DNA of 64,000 bases, taken from assembly GCF_002764115.1 (NCBI RefSeq), contig NZ_CP017942.1, positions 195,001 through 259,000 of the forward strand, written 5' to 3'. The stretch comes from Phyllobacterium zundukense. Its GTDB lineage: Bacteria > Pseudomonadota > Alphaproteobacteria > Rhizobiales > Rhizobiaceae. The position numbers were made by a program, and so were the translations under genes. A model generated the notes under the pieces. The model was not told the DNA's origin. It saw only the letters and a program-made list of their open reading frames with translations, and did no database searches. How positions within the stretch are numbered: position 1 is the stretch's first letter; every line of letters starts with the position of its first letter. This document shows positions 1-9,068 of this stretch, piece by piece.

Positions 1-356
1 AGGCGCAAATAAGCTGCGCCTTTTGCCAGCCCTCGTTCAGCGGCCGCCTGCAGCAGGCGCTCGCCGATCTTCCTGCCGCGAAACCGTTCTTCGACGAAAA
101 TGTCCTGCACATAGATACCGGGCTTGCCTCGCCATGTGGAGAAGCTGGGAAAATACAGGCACATGCCAGCGAAGGCGCCGTCGATTTCGGCGATAAGCGC
201 TTCGAATGCCGGATCGCCGCCGAAGCCGTGACGGCGCAAAGCGTCAGGTGTGCTCTTTACCCTTTCAACAGCATCCATGCTTTCCGCGAGTTTTAGGATC
301 GCCTGATGCAACAGCGCGGCATCGTCGATGGTCGCTTGCCTGATCGCGACGGCCAT
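1..356 (-). CDS. GNAT family N-acetyltransferase (3' end outside window)
   Basis: This is the N-terminal 118 residues of a GNAT acetyltransferase, which would transfer an acyl group from acyl-CoA to an amine. The start MAVAIRQATIDDA is typical, and the acetyl-CoA loop is visible as RGRKIGERLL about 20 residues before the window edge, preceded by the beta-strand YVQDIFVEE. Its ATG shares one base with the TGA of the upstream BKACE gene (TGATG at 354-358), so the two are probably translationally coupled. The C-terminal part lies beyond position 1. The substrate is unknown. Its place in an aminotransferase/BKACE operon suggests it acts on an amine of the same pathway. Confidence 0.85.
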   Translation of the reverse strand, partial: MAVAIRQATIDDAALLHQAILKLAESMDAVERVKSTPDALRRHGFGGDPAFEALIAEIDGAFAGMCLYFPSFSTWRGKPGIYVQDIFVEERFRGRKIGERLLQAAAERGLAKGAAYLR

Positions 357-1288
357 CAGAACGCAACCTTGTCGCTGCCCTTGAGGCCGAGCATGGTGCG
401 CGCCTCATTCGGTGTCGCCACATCGAGCGACAAAGCTTCCAGCACGTCACGGATGCGTTTGACCTGATCGGCATTGGATTTTGCCAGCTCGCCGCGGCCG
501 AGCATGAGGCTGTCCTCCAACCCGACCCGAACATTGCCGCCCATGGCCGCTGCCATGGTGGTCATCGGCATCTGATGACGGCCCGCCGCCAGCACGGAAA
601 AACTGTAGCTGTCGCCAAAGAGCTTGTCGGCAATTCGCTTCATATGGGTCAGATTCTCCGGATCGGCGCCGATGCCTCCCAGCACGCCAAAGACAAACTG
701 GATGAACAGCGGTCCCGCGACCAGGCCCCGGTCTCGGAAATGCGCCAATGTATAAAGGTGGCCGACATCATAGCATTCGAACTCGAAACGCGTGCCGCAG
801 CCCTCCCCCAACCGTATCAAAATATCTTCGATATCGGCGAATGTATTCTTGAAGATGGAACTGCGCGTGGCTTCCAGCAGTTGCGGCTCCCATTCATGCT
901 GCCATTGCGTAAACCGGTCGAGTGCCGGGTAAAGACCGAAATTCATCGAGCCCATATTGAGCGAACACATCTCCGGCTCGGCCCGCGTGGCAGCGGCAAG
1001 CCTCTCATCCAGCGTCATCAGCGAACTGCCACCGGTCGAGATGTTGATGACGGCGTCGGTCGCCTGCTTGATGCGCGGCAGAAACTGCATGAAGACATTC
1101 GGGTCGGCGGAGGGTCGGCCGTTTTCCGGGTTGCGCGCGTGCAGATGCAGGATGGACGCGCCGGCTTCGGCTGCGGCGATCGCCTCCGCCGTAATCTGAT
1201 CCGGCGTTACCGGCAGATAGGGGCTCATGGTCGGCGTATGGACAGAGCCGGTGACGGCGCAGGTGATAATGACTTTCTTCTTGGCCAT
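356..1288 (-). CDS. BKACE family beta-keto acid cleavage enzyme (DUF849)
   Basis: A 310-residue protein of the beta-keto acid cleavage enzyme family (DUF849, the Kce family). These zinc TIM-barrel enzymes react a beta-keto acid with acetyl-CoA to give acetoacetate and a new acyl-CoA. The N-terminus (KKVIITCAVTG), the metal-binding LHLHAR at residues 47-52 and the INISTGGSS loop are family hallmarks, and the length is normal. It lies 9 bases after the class III aminotransferase and overlaps the GNAT gene by one base. The context suggests that the aminotransferase makes the keto acid it cleaves. The substrate cannot be told from sequence, because the family covers amino-, carnitine- and simple keto acids. 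Confidence 0.9.
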   Translation of the reverse strand: MAKKKVIITCAVTGSVHTPTMSPYLPVTPDQITAEAIAAAEAGASILHLHARNPENGRPSADPNVFMQFLPRIKQATDAVINISTGGSSLMTLDERLAAATRAEPEMCSLNMGSMNFGLYPALDRFTQWQHEWEPQLLEATRSSIFKNTFADIEDILIRLGEGCGTRFEFECYDVGHLYTLAHFRDRGLVAGPLFIQFVFGVLGGIGADPENLTHMKRIADKLFGDSYSFSVLAAGRHQMPMTTMAAAMGGNVRVGLEDSLMLGRGELAKSNADQVKRIRDVLEALSLDVATPNEARTMLGLKGSDKVAF

Positions 1289-1297
1289 GATGTCCCC

Positions 1298-2710
1298 TCA
1301 CCTGTTCACAGGTAGGTTCAGCTCGGAAGCAAGGTCCTGCAGCGTGTCATCGAGAATGGCAACAATTTCGCCGATCTGCTCGCGCGTGACGATCATCGGC
1401 GGGCAGACCAGGAAATGGTCGCCCTCGACACCGCCGCGCGTGCGGCGTGAATAAATGATGAGGCCCTTGTCATAGGCGATGTCGATGACACGCTGGAACG
1501 CGTTCTTCTCTTTGGCTAGAGGCTGCATCGTCACGGTGTTTTCGACAAACTCCGCAGCGAGCAGCAGACCCTTGCCGCGCACATCACCGATGAAGGGAAA
1601 GCGCTTCGAAAGCATAACGAGTTCGCCTTTGAGCAAATCGCCCATCGCCGCGGCATTGCCCATAAGATCGAGCCGCTCGATCTCGTCAAGGACGGCACCC
1701 CCCGCCGCGCAGGCAAGCGGATTGCCAGCATAGGTGTAGCCGTGCTGGAAGCCGCCCGCATCGAGAACCGGTTGCACCATTCGCGATGGCGCAACCATGG
1801 CGCCGAGCGGGCTGTAACCCGAGCCGAACCCCTTCGACAGGGCGATCAGGTCCGGCCGGCAATTCCAGTGATCGCCGCCGAGGAACTTTCCGGTGCGCCC
1901 GACACCGCTCATCACCTCGTCATGAATGAGCAGTACGCCATGGCGGTCGCAGATCTCACGGATACGACCATAATAGCTGTCCGGAGCAACGAGCGCACCG
2001 GTCGATGCGCCGCCCACCGGCTCCATGATGAAGGCGAGAACGGATTCGGGCCCTTCCGCAAGGATGGCTTCCTCGAGTTTGTCGGCATAGCGCAGGCCGC
2101 GTTCCTCAATGCTGAAATTGTCCCGGTCGAGGTAAGCCGTCGGCGCCGGGATTTTTGGCATTTCCTTCATCATGGCGGTGAAGGGGTCGGTCAGCGCGGC
2201 ATAACCGGTGACCGCGAGCGCGCCGAGCGTACCGCCATGATAGGATGGAAACCGCGAAATAACCTTCCAGCGCTGCGCCTGGCCAGTCGCCACCGCATAT
2301 TGCCGGGCAAGCTTGAGACAGGATTCGACGGCTTCGGAGCCACCGGAGACAAAGAAAACCTTGTCCATGCCCTCCGGCATATAGCCGGCAATGCGACCTG
2401 CCAGATCTTCCGCCGGCTCGTTCTCGAAATGCAGGCGATAGGCGAAGGTCACCTTGTCCATCTGCTTTTTCATCGTATCGATGACATGGCGGTTGCCGTG
2501 ACCGATATTGACCACCATCGCACCGCTAGACCCGTCGATGTACCGCTTGCCGTTCTGATCCCAGAGATAGATGCCCTCGGCGCGGTCGACCAGGGGACGG
2601 CGCAGGCGCGACTGGTAGAACAGATGCGAGGGAGCGCGATCGCTTGAGGCGGGCTTGGCGTTATCCATGGATGAGAAATCCGCTGCTGTTTGAGTTCGCG
2701 CGGCATTCAT
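1298..2710 (-). CDS. Class III (omega-amino acid type) aminotransferase
   Basis: A 470-residue PLP-dependent class III aminotransferase, the group that moves terminal or beta amino groups to pyruvate or 2-oxoglutarate. The N-terminal block (WDQNGKRYIDGSSGAMVVNIGHG), the PLP-binding segment LIHDEVMSGVGRTG and the Schiff-base lysine in LIALSKGFGSGYSPLGA are all visible, and the length fits the family. It is the first gene of the operon aminotransferase-BKACE-GNAT. The ATG at 2710 is taken as start. A second ATG 45 bases downstream (MDNAKPA) is equally plausible, since neither has a strong Shine-Dalgarno. A beta-amino acid substrate giving a beta-keto acid for BKACE is inference. Confidence 0.88.
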   Translation of the reverse strand: MNAARTQTAADFSSMDNAKPASSDRAPSHLFYQSRLRRPLVDRAEGIYLWDQNGKRYIDGSSGAMVVNIGHGNRHVIDTMKKQMDKVTFAYRLHFENEPAEDLAGRIAGYMPEGMDKVFFVSGGSEAVESCLKLARQYAVATGQAQRWKVISRFPSYHGGTLGALAVTGYAALTDPFTAMMKEMPKIPAPTAYLDRDNFSIEERGLRYADKLEEAILAEGPESVLAFIMEPVGGASTGALVAPDSYYGRIREICDRHGVLLIHDEVMSGVGRTGKFLGGDHWNCRPDLIALSKGFGSGYSPLGAMVAPSRMVQPVLDAGGFQHGYTYAGNPLACAAGGAVLDEIERLDLMGNAAAMGDLLKGELVMLSKRFPFIGDVRGKGLLLAAEFVENTVTMQPLAKEKNAFQRVIDIAYDKGLIIYSRRTRGGVEGDHFLVCPPMIVTREQIGEIVAILDDTLQDLASELNLPVNR

Positions 2711-2758
2711 GCATTACGCCGATTAAGAGTCAAAATGGAATCAGTGGATATAAAGTGA

Positions 2759-2787
2759 TCGGCCCCGCCTTTGTGGGACGGGGCCGA
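2759..2787 (-). terminator. Terminator-like hairpin after gguB
   Basis: A perfect 9-bp inverted repeat, TCGGCCCCG / CGGGGCCGA, with an 11-base loop sits between the end of the sugar permease gene and the start of the aminotransferase gene. On the minus strand it follows the permease stop codon by about 25 bases. The following sequence is only moderately T-rich, so termination strength is uncertain. It separates two units that share a strand. Confidence 0.6.
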
Positions 2788-2812
2788 GCACAGATAAACG
2801 GAAGCAGATCGT

Positions 2813-4012
2813 TCAAGCCTTGTTCTTGTTGTAGACGTCGAAGATGACGGCAGCGAGCAGGACGAGGCCTTTGATCACCTGCTGCCAGTCGATATTGACG
2901 CCCATGATCGACATGCCGTTGTTCATGACACCCATGATGAAGGCGCCGATCACCGCCCCCATGACCTGTCCGACGCCGCCCATCGCCGATGCGCCGCCAA
3001 TGAACACAGCCGCGATCACGTCGAGTTCGAAGCCGAGGCCCGCCTTCGGCGTTGCTGTGTTGAGACGCGCTGCGAAGATCAGCCCGGCAAGCGCAGCAAG
3101 GACACCCATATTGACGAAGGTCAGGAAGGTCAGCCGTTCGGTCTTGATGCCGGAGAGCTTCGCCGCCTTCTCATTGCCACCCATCGCGTAGATGCGGCGG
3201 CCGACCGTCATGCGCTTGGTGACGAAGACGAAAAGCGCAATCAGGATCGACATGACGATGAGGACATTCGGCAGTCCCTTGTAGGAGGACAGCAGATAGG
3301 TGAGGAACAGCACGATCCCGGCAATGATCAGGTTCTTTGCGACAAAGAGTGCAAAGGGTTCACCCTCATAGCCATGCTTCTCGCGCTTGGCGCGTCCGCG
3401 CACGCTGAAATAGATCATCAATGCTACGAGGGCAATGCCGACAAGCATCGAGGTTATATTGAACCCCGGATAGCCGAAAAAGTCGGGAATGAAACCGGAA
3501 CTCAGCAACTGGAATTGCGGGGGGAATGGACCGACGGACTGGCCGCCAAGCAGCCACAACGCCAGTCCCCGGAACACAAGCATGCCGGCCAGGGTGACGA
3601 TGAAGGAGGGTATCTTGTGATAGGCAACCCAGTAACCTTGGGCCGCGCCAATGGCGCCACCCATGATGAGGCACAGGATTGTCGCCGGAATATAGTGGAT
3701 TTGCCACCGGACCATCATCACGGCAGCAAGACCGCCGATGAATCCGGACACCGACCCCACCGAAAGATCGATATGTCCAGCCACGATCACCAGCAGCATT
3801 CCGAGAGCCATGATGATGATGTAGCTGTTCTGCAATACCAGATTGGTCAGGTTGACCGGCCTGAACAACACGCCGTTGGTCGTGAATTGGAAAAACAGCA
3901 TGATAAGAATAAGTGCCAGCACCAAACCGTATTCGCGGTAGTTGCCCTTCAGCGCGGATCCATCCGTCTTGAAGTCTTTTTTCCCTTGGGTTGCTGCGGT
4001 TTCAATAGTCAT
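2813..4012 (-). CDS. gguB: Multiple-sugar ABC transporter permease (GguB/MmsB type)
   Basis: A 399-residue inner-membrane permease of the ribose/xylose (CUT2) family, with long hydrophobic helices throughout and the conserved block [12 protein letters not shown]. It fits GguB of the ChvE-GguA-GguB system, which imports several monosaccharides (arabinose, galactose, glucose, xylose types). Its ATG overlaps the end of the ATPase gene by four bases, so the two are co-translated. A terminator-like hairpin follows. The sugar actually carried cannot be read from the sequence. Confidence 0.9.
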   Translation of the reverse strand: MTIETAATQGKKDFKTDGSALKGNYREYGLVLALILIMLFFQFTTNGVLFRPVNLTNLVLQNSYIIIMALGMLLVIVAGHIDLSVGSVSGFIGGLAAVMMVRWQIHYIPATILCLIMGGAIGAAQGYWVAYHKIPSFIVTLAGMLVFRGLALWLLGGQSVGPFPPQFQLLSSGFIPDFFGYPGFNITSMLVGIALVALMIYFSVRGRAKREKHGYEGEPFALFVAKNLIIAGIVLFLTYLLSSYKGLPNVLIVMSILIALFVFVTKRMTVGRRIYAMGGNEKAAKLSGIKTERLTFLTFVNMGVLAALAGLIFAARLNTATPKAGLGFELDVIAAVFIGGASAMGGVGQVMGAVIGAFIMGVMNNGMSIMGVNIDWQQVIKGLVLLAAVIFDVYNKNKA

Positions 4013-5538
4013 GATGCTTTCCCTTCAGCACGGATAATGGCGCGCATGATTTTTTCCTGGCTGGCTTCACTGGCCGGCATTTCGCCGACGAGCCTGCCCT
4101 GGTTCATTACATAGATCCGGTCGCAGACGCCGAGCAGCTCTGGCATTTCCGACGAGATCATCAGCACGCTTTTGCCTTCGCTTACCAGTTGGTTGATGAT
4201 CGTATAGATTTCGTATTTCGCGCCAACATCGATACCGCGTGTCGGCTCATCGAGGATCAGCAGGTCCGGATTGGCAAACAGCCACTTCGACAGGACAACC
4301 TTCTGCTGATTGCCACCGGAAAGATTCCCGGTCTTCTGATAGATGCTCGATGAACGGATATTGGTCTTGCGGCGATATTCATTCGCCACCCTCAATTCCG
4401 CCATGTCATCAAGCACGCCATTGTGCGAGACGCCCACGAGGTTGACGATCGTGGCATTATGCTTGATGTGATCGATCAGATTGAGGCCAAAGGTCTTGCG
4501 GTCTTCCGTGACATAGGCAATGCCGTTGTCGATCGCCTTGCCGATGGTCGAGACGTCCACCTTCTTGCCCTTGATGAAAACCTCACCGCTAATCTTGCGG
4601 CCGTAGGCCTTGCCGAAGACGCTCATGGCAAATTCCGTACGCCCGGCGCCCATAAGTCCGGCGATGCCGACAACCTCTCCCTTCCGAACATTGAGGTTGA
4701 TGCCATTGATGACGGTGCGATCGCTGTGGATATGGTGGTGGACCACCCAATCCTTCACCTCGAACACCACCTCGCCAATGTCGGGTTCACGCTGCGGAAA
4801 GCGATCCGCCAGCTGGCGCCCGACCATGGACGTAACAATCCTGTCTTCCGAGATCTCATCCTTGTCCAGGGTTTCGATCGTGGCGCCGTCGCGCAGCACT
4901 GTGATGCGGTCGGCAACTTTACCGACTTCGTTCAACTTGTGCGAAATGAGAATGGAGGAAATGCCATGCGCCTTGAATTCCAGCAGCAGCGCCAGCAAAG
5001 CGTCGCTGTCCTTTTCGTTAAGGCTGGCCGTTGGCTCATCGAGAATGAGGAGTTCGACTTCCTTCGAAAGGGCCTTGGCAATCTCCACCAATTGCTGCTT
5101 GCCCACACCGAGATTGGTGATCAACGTCAGCGGATCTTCCTTCAAGCCGACTTTGGCGAGAAGTTCGCGAGTGCGGTTTTCCGCGATGTGCCAGTCGATA
5201 ATGCCGAACTTTGCCGGTTCGTTGCCAAGGAAGATATTTTCGGCAATGGACAGGAGCGGAACGAGCGCCAGCTCCTGGTGAATGATGATGATGCCCTGCT
5301 TTTCACTGTCGCCAATATCGCGAAAATGCTGCTCCTGGCCGTTGTAAAATATTTCGCCTTCGTAGCTGCCGTGCGGATAGACGCCGCTTAGCACCTTCAT
5401 CAAGGTTGATTTGCCCGCGCCGTTCTCGCCCACCAGAGCGTGAATTTCGCCTTTGCGCACATCCAGATTGACATTGTTCAGCGCCTTCACACCAGGAAAT
5501 GTCTTGGTGATGTTGCGCATTTCGAGGATGGTTTCCAT
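4009..5538 (-). CDS. gguA: Multiple-sugar ABC transporter ATP-binding protein (GguA/MmsA type)
   Basis: A 509-residue double ATPase of the CUT2 sugar transporters. The first nucleotide-binding domain has Walker [10 protein letters not shown] and signature [12 protein letters not shown]. The second has the degenerate Walker [11 protein letters not shown] and signature [15 protein letters not shown] with [11 protein letters not shown], the normal asymmetric arrangement. The ATG at 5538 ([12 protein letters not shown]) is chosen because AGGA lies 5 bases upstream; an in-frame ATG at 5550 has no such site. It lies between the binding-protein gene and the permease gene in one operon. Confidence 0.92.
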   Translation of the reverse strand: METILEMRNITKTFPGVKALNNVNLDVRKGEIHALVGENGAGKSTLMKVLSGVYPHGSYEGEIFYNGQEQHFRDIGDSEKQGIIIIHQELALVPLLSIAENIFLGNEPAKFGIIDWHIAENRTRELLAKVGLKEDPLTLITNLGVGKQQLVEIAKALSKEVELLILDEPTASLNEKDSDALLALLLEFKAHGISSILISHKLNEVGKVADRITVLRDGATIETLDKDEISEDRIVTSMVGRQLADRFPQREPDIGEVVFEVKDWVVHHHIHSDRTVINGINLNVRKGEVVGIAGLMGAGRTEFAMSVFGKAYGRKISGEVFIKGKKVDVSTIGKAIDNGIAYVTEDRKTFGLNLIDHIKHNATIVNLVGVSHNGVLDDMAELRVANEYRRKTNIRSSSIYQKTGNLSGGNQQKVVLSKWLFANPDLLILDEPTRGIDVGAKYEIYTIINQLVSEGKSVLMISSEMPELLGVCDRIYVMNQGRLVGEMPASEASQEKIMRAIIRAEGKAS

Positions 5539-5668
5539 CGAGATCCTCATCGACGCTTTTGCAGCAATATGGCCTGCTGTGGCGTCGTTTCCTTCTGCAA
5601 TTTATATTTGGCTCTGCGCCCTCGCGCCACCGAAAACATTAACCGGCGAGCCTCTATCGACATGGCAA

Positions 5669-5697
5669 CGAACCCTGCGCGAAGAACGCAGGGTTCG
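5669..5697 (-). promoter_or_regulatory. Perfect intercistronic hairpin between chvE and gguA
   Basis: An exact 11-bp inverted repeat, CGAACCCTGCG / CGCAGGGTTCG, with a 7-base loop lies just after the stop codon of the binding-protein gene and about 130 bases before the ATPase start. Hairpins in this position commonly stabilise or partly terminate the binding-protein transcript, so that the periplasmic protein is made in excess of the membrane subunits. There is no run of T after it on the minus strand, which favours partial termination or mRNA protection over a full stop. Confidence 0.6.
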
Positions 5698-5712
5698 GCA
5701 CTGATCAAAGAC

Positions 5713-6774
5713 CTACTTGATCTGATCTTCCGTGTAGTAGCCACCACCAATCAGGATTTCTTTCCAGTTGGTCTTGTCCACTTCGACTGGCTTCAACAGG
5801 TAGGACGGAACGACCTTGACACCATTGTTATAGGTCTTGGTGTCGTTGATTTCCGGCTCTTCGCCCTTGAGAACCTTGTCGATGAGGTTGGCCGTTACCT
5901 TGGCCAGCTCGCGGGTGTCCTTGTAGATGGTCGAGTACTGCTCACCGGCAATGATCGACTTGACCGATGGTACTTCGGCATCCTGTCCGGAAACGAACGG
6001 GAATGGCTGGTCAGCCGTGCCATAGCCCACACCGCGCAGCGACGAAAGGATACCGATCGACAGACCGTCGTAGGGCGAAAGAACCGCATTGACCTTCTTG
6101 TCAGTGTAATAGGCCGACAGGAGATTATCCATGCGCGCCTGGGCAACAGCACCATCCCAGCGCAGCGTGCCGACCTTGTCCATGCCGGTCTGACCGGACT
6201 GGACGACGAGCTTGCCACTGTCGATCAGAGGTTGCAGGACGGACATGGCACCATCATAGAAGAAGAAGGCGTTGTTATCGTCGGGCGAGCCGCCGAACAG
6301 CTCGATATTGAACGGGCCTTTTGCTTCCGGAAGGCCAAGAGCCTTCACGAGAGAACCAGCCTGCAGAACGCCAACCTGGAAGTTGTCGAAGGTCGTGTAG
6401 TAATCGACATTGCCGGAGTCGCGGATCAGGCGGTCATAGGAAATGACCTTGATGCCGGCATCGTGCGCCTGCTGCAGAACGTTCGACAAGGTCGTGCCGT
6501 CGATTGCAGCGATCACAAGAACCTTCACGCCCTTGGTGACCATATTCTCAATCTGCGCCAGCTGATTTGGAATGTCGTCTTCCGCATATTGCAGATCGGT
6601 AGCGTAACCGCGTTCTTTCAGCGCCTTCACCATGTTGTCGCCATCGGCAATCCAGCGCGCCGAGGATTTAGTCGGCATGGAAATGCCGACGGAACCCTTG
6701 TCCTGGGCAAAGGTTTGCGTACCCATCACACCAAGTGCGATCAATCCCGCGGCAAATAGTTTGAGCATTTTCAC
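5713..6774 (-). CDS. chvE: Periplasmic sugar-binding protein (ChvE type)
   Basis: A 353-residue type I periplasmic binding protein of the ChvE family. A signal peptide ([23 protein letters not shown], cleaved before QDKG) is followed by [19 protein letters not shown], characteristic of ChvE and its relatives. In Agrobacterium ChvE delivers monosaccharides to the transporter and to the VirA sensor; here only transport is supported. The start is taken as GTG at 6774, because GGGAGGA stands 6 bases upstream; ATG at 6768 would also work. It is the first gene of chvE-gguA-gguB and diverges from the gguC-like gene. Confidence 0.9.
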   Translation of the reverse strand: MKMLKLFAAGLIALGVMGTQTFAQDKGSVGISMPTKSSARWIADGDNMVKALKERGYATDLQYAEDDIPNQLAQIENMVTKGVKVLVIAAIDGTTLSNVLQQAHDAGIKVISYDRLIRDSGNVDYYTTFDNFQVGVLQAGSLVKALGLPEAKGPFNIELFGGSPDDNNAFFFYDGAMSVLQPLIDSGKLVVQSGQTGMDKVGTLRWDGAVAQARMDNLLSAYYTDKKVNAVLSPYDGLSIGILSSLRGVGYGTADQPFPFVSGQDAEVPSVKSIIAGEQYSTIYKDTRELAKVTANLIDKVLKGEEPEINDTKTYNNGVKVVPSYLLKPVEVDKTNWKEILIGGGYYTEDQIK

Positions 6775-7079
6775 GTCTGTTCCTCCCAGTTTTCCAATCA
6801 TGTCCGATGCGATATTCTCGGCTTCACCGACATTTTTGCACCGAACCAGTTCCTCCCAGAGCGGGTCATTTCAACATCTATCCGAAAAGTATGACTTTTG
6901 GAATAGGGCTTTCGCCATGATGTGATAATGTCCCTCACCGGCTCGTCCCGACCTGTGGACCGATCCATCAAAGGTCGTTTACATCAATATAATACTATTA
7001 TAATATTTTTGAAAAGATGGTTCGATCGCTTAATTTGCGGACCTATAATTCATATACCCAAACATCCGGGAGGAAAGCC
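6775..7079. promoter_or_regulatory. Divergent promoter region chvE / gguC
   Basis: About 305 bases without a gene separate the divergent chvE and gguC-like genes. The gguC-proximal part (about 6980-7015) is strikingly AT-rich inside GC-rich surroundings and carries the palindrome listed separately. No clear small gene is visible. The region should hold both promoters; individual -35/-10 boxes are not assigned. Confidence 0.55.
6989..7001. promoter_or_regulatory. Candidate GntR operator (ATAATA-C-TATTAT)
   Basis: This 13-base perfect palindrome with a single central C sits about 80 bases upstream of the gguC-like start. A closely similar AT-rich palindrome (8968-8981) lies upstream of the GntR gene itself, and both are followed by TATAATAT. 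Recurrence at the regulator and at a neighbouring target is the usual pattern for an autoregulated GntR protein. AT-rich promoter DNA alone is the competing explanation. Confidence 0.45.
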
Positions 7080-8072
7080 TTGAATCTGGTTCAGTTGATG
7101 AATGCCAATGGAAAGCGGCAAGTGGCCGCGCGCGTCGGTGATGAATTCCGGCAAGTAAAGCGAACGCGGTCTGTGCTGGAATTGGCGCATGCGGCGATCG
7201 AAGCGAAGACCGGCATCGCGACCATTGTGGAAAACCGTGGACTCGGCAAGAAACTGGATATCGCCGCGGCCTATGCGGAAGGCCGCCTGCTTCCCCCCGT
7301 CGATACGCACGATCCAGCGCACATCCACCTGACTGGTACCGGTCTCACGCATCTCGGATCGGCCGCAACGCGCGATGCCATGCACCGCAAGATCGGCGAT
7401 GCCAAGGAGGAAACCCTCACCGATTCGATGAAGATGTTCCGCATGGGACTGGAGAACGGCAAGCCGAAGAAGGGCCAGGCCGGCGTTCAGCCCGAATGGT
7501 TCTATAAGGGTAACGGGTCCATGCTGACAGGTCCGGGACAGCCGCTCATCTCACCCGCCTTTGCCGACGATGCCGGCGAGGAGCCCGAGATCGCGGGCAT
7601 CTATGTGATCGGCCCCGATGGTTCGCCCTTCCGCCTCGGCTTCGCGCTCGCCAACGAGTTTTCCGATCATGTCATGGAGCGCGTCAACTATCTCTATCTG
7701 GCCCATTCGAAACTCCGGCCATGTTCGGTTGGTCCGGAACTGATCGTCGGCGATCTGCCTGCCGATATCAGGGGTACCTCGCGTATCCTGCGAAAGAACA
7801 AGACCATATGGGAAAAGCCGTTCCTGTCCGGCGAAGACAACATGTCCCATACGATTGCCAATCTCGAGCATCACCATTTCAAATATGCAGTGTTTCGCCA
7901 GCCCGGCGATATTCACGTGCATATGTTTGGTACGGCGACGCTTTCCTTTGCCGATGGCGTGAAAACAGAAAACGGCGATGTGTTTGAGATCGAGGCACCG
8001 GCGTTTGGCTTGCCTTTGCGCAATCCGCTCAAGGTCGAAAAACCATCGAAGGTCAAGGTGACAGCGCTTTGA
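7080..8072 (+). CDS. gguC: AraD1/GguC-family protein (FAH superfamily)
   Basis: A 330-residue protein of the fumarylacetoacetate hydrolase superfamily, matching the AraD1/GguC group found beside chvE-gguAB. Members include 2-keto-3-deoxy-sugar-acid dehydratases, so a role in catabolising the imported sugar after oxidation to an acid is likely. The FAH-like core is visible in PEWFYKGNGSML, EEPEIAGIYVIG and SVGPELIVGDLP. The start is taken as TTG at 7080, because GGGAGGA lies 5 bases upstream; the frame is open further upstream but without a ribosome site. It is divergent from chvE and convergent with the GntR gene. The exact substrate is unproven. Confidence 0.82.
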   Translation: MNLVQLMNANGKRQVAARVGDEFRQVKRTRSVLELAHAAIEAKTGIATIVENRGLGKKLDIAAAYAEGRLLPPVDTHDPAHIHLTGTGLTHLGSAATRDAMHRKIGDAKEETLTDSMKMFRMGLENGKPKKGQAGVQPEWFYKGNGSMLTGPGQPLISPAFADDAGEEPEIAGIYVIGPDGSPFRLGFALANEFSDHVMERVNYLYLAHSKLRPCSVGPELIVGDLPADIRGTSRILRKNKTIWEKPFLSGEDNMSHTIANLEHHHFKYAVFRQPGDIHVHMFGTATLSFADGVKTENGDVFEIEAPAFGLPLRNPLKVEKPSKVKVTAL

Positions 8073-8102
8073 TTGCACTGGCGGCTGGATCTAAGCCGAA
8101 GC

Positions 8103-8855
8103 CTACACATCCCCTGTATGGCCGGCGGTCAGCACCCGTTCCGCCCCTTCGCGGATAACGACACGCATGGCCTCCTTGGCCGCTTCTGCGTCGCCGGCCT
8201 TGATTGCGTCGGCGATTGCCGTGTGCCGTGCAACCGAACGAATATGGCTTTCCGAGTTGGGTATTGGCGAACTGATGGTAAAGGTGGTGACAAGTGCAAC
8301 TTCGATCAGGGCACTGATCGAGCGCATAAACGGATTCCCGGAAGCATCGGCAATCCCAATGTGGAATTGCAGGTCGCTATAGACGAAATCCTGCGCGGAG
8401 TCGCGGGCGCTCCCCATCCTCGCGACCCAATGGTATAGCTTCTGAAGCTGTGCGTCAGTGCGCCGAAGCGCGGCAAGGCCTGCTGCCTCGGGCTCCAGGG
8501 CGAGACGCATTTCGACAATGCTCGAAAGAAAATGCGCGCTTGCTCCCGCTTCAAAATGCCAGACAAGAATATCCGGATCGAAAAGGTTCCAGTGCGAACG
8601 CTCGAGCACACGTGTGCCGATCTTGGCTTTTGGCTGGATCAAGCCCTTGGCAGCGAGCGTCTTCAATGCCTCGCGCAGCACGGTCCTGGAAACGCCGAAT
8701 CGCTCGAGCAACTCGGCATCGCCGGGCAGAATGGTGTTTTCCGGATAAGCGCCGCTGATGATTTTCAGCCCGAGATCGCGCATGACATGGCCATGATGCG
8801 TGCGCGCCTGTCCCGCCGTGCGAAAATCGTAATTGGTGAGCTCGTTGTCTGCCAA
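8103..8855 (-). CDS. FadR-type GntR transcriptional regulator (FCD domain)
   Basis: A 250-residue repressor-type regulator. An N-terminal winged helix-turn-helix (LPGDAELLERFGVSRTVLREALKTLAAKGLI, about residues 43-73) is followed by a helical FCD ligand domain (FEAGASAHFLSSIVEMRLALEPEAAGLAA). It lies between the gguC-like gene and the LysR gene and probably controls the sugar genes, with a sugar acid as effector. The start is TTG at 8855 with a weak GAAGAG site; an ATG at 8783 would cut into the helix-turn-helix approach and is less likely. AT-rich palindromes upstream of this gene and of gguC are its candidate sites. Confidence 0.88.
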   Translation of the reverse strand: MADNELTNYDFRTAGQARTHHGHVMRDLGLKIISGAYPENTILPGDAELLERFGVSRTVLREALKTLAAKGLIQPKAKIGTRVLERSHWNLFDPDILVWHFEAGASAHFLSSIVEMRLALEPEAAGLAALRRTDAQLQKLYHWVARMGSARDSAQDFVYSDLQFHIGIADASGNPFMRSISALIEVALVTTFTISSPIPNSESHIRSVARHTAIADAIKAGDAEAAKEAMRVVIREGAERVLTAGHTGDV

Positions 8856-8967
8856 CTCTTCGCCTGCTATTTGTGTGTGTTACAGGGGAACTCAGCTAAC
8901 AATCACCGCCCGCTCGAAACGCCAACGGCCCTGCCTCCCTGCCGGTCTCCCAACCTCTTCATTCTAT

Positions 8968-8981
8968 TTATAATATTATAA
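8968..8981. promoter_or_regulatory. Candidate GntR operator (TTATAATATTATAA)
   Basis: A perfect 14-base palindrome lies in the region between the divergent GntR (start 8855) and LysR (start 9069) genes, within an AT-rich patch that contrasts with the flanks. It resembles the palindrome at 6989-7001 upstream of gguC. It may be the autoregulatory site of the GntR protein. Confidence 0.42.
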
Positions 8982-9068
8982 TATCATTAACAATCGGCAA
9001 TATTTGTCCAGCGCCTTCCGGCGGGCGGGTCGCTTGCCAATTTGCCATCTCACAGTGTTAAGTCACAC

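Noticed and set aside
1742..2647. Plus-strand frame of about 300 codons opposite the aminotransferase gene
   Set aside because: It is rich in His/Arg/Gly with no recognisable motif and lies wholly antisense to a clearly conserved PLP enzyme; it is a codon-bias shadow.
5440..6759. Plus-strand frame of about 440 codons opposite chvE
   Set aside because: It is entirely antisense to a well-conserved binding-protein gene, with no ribosome site and no domain signature.
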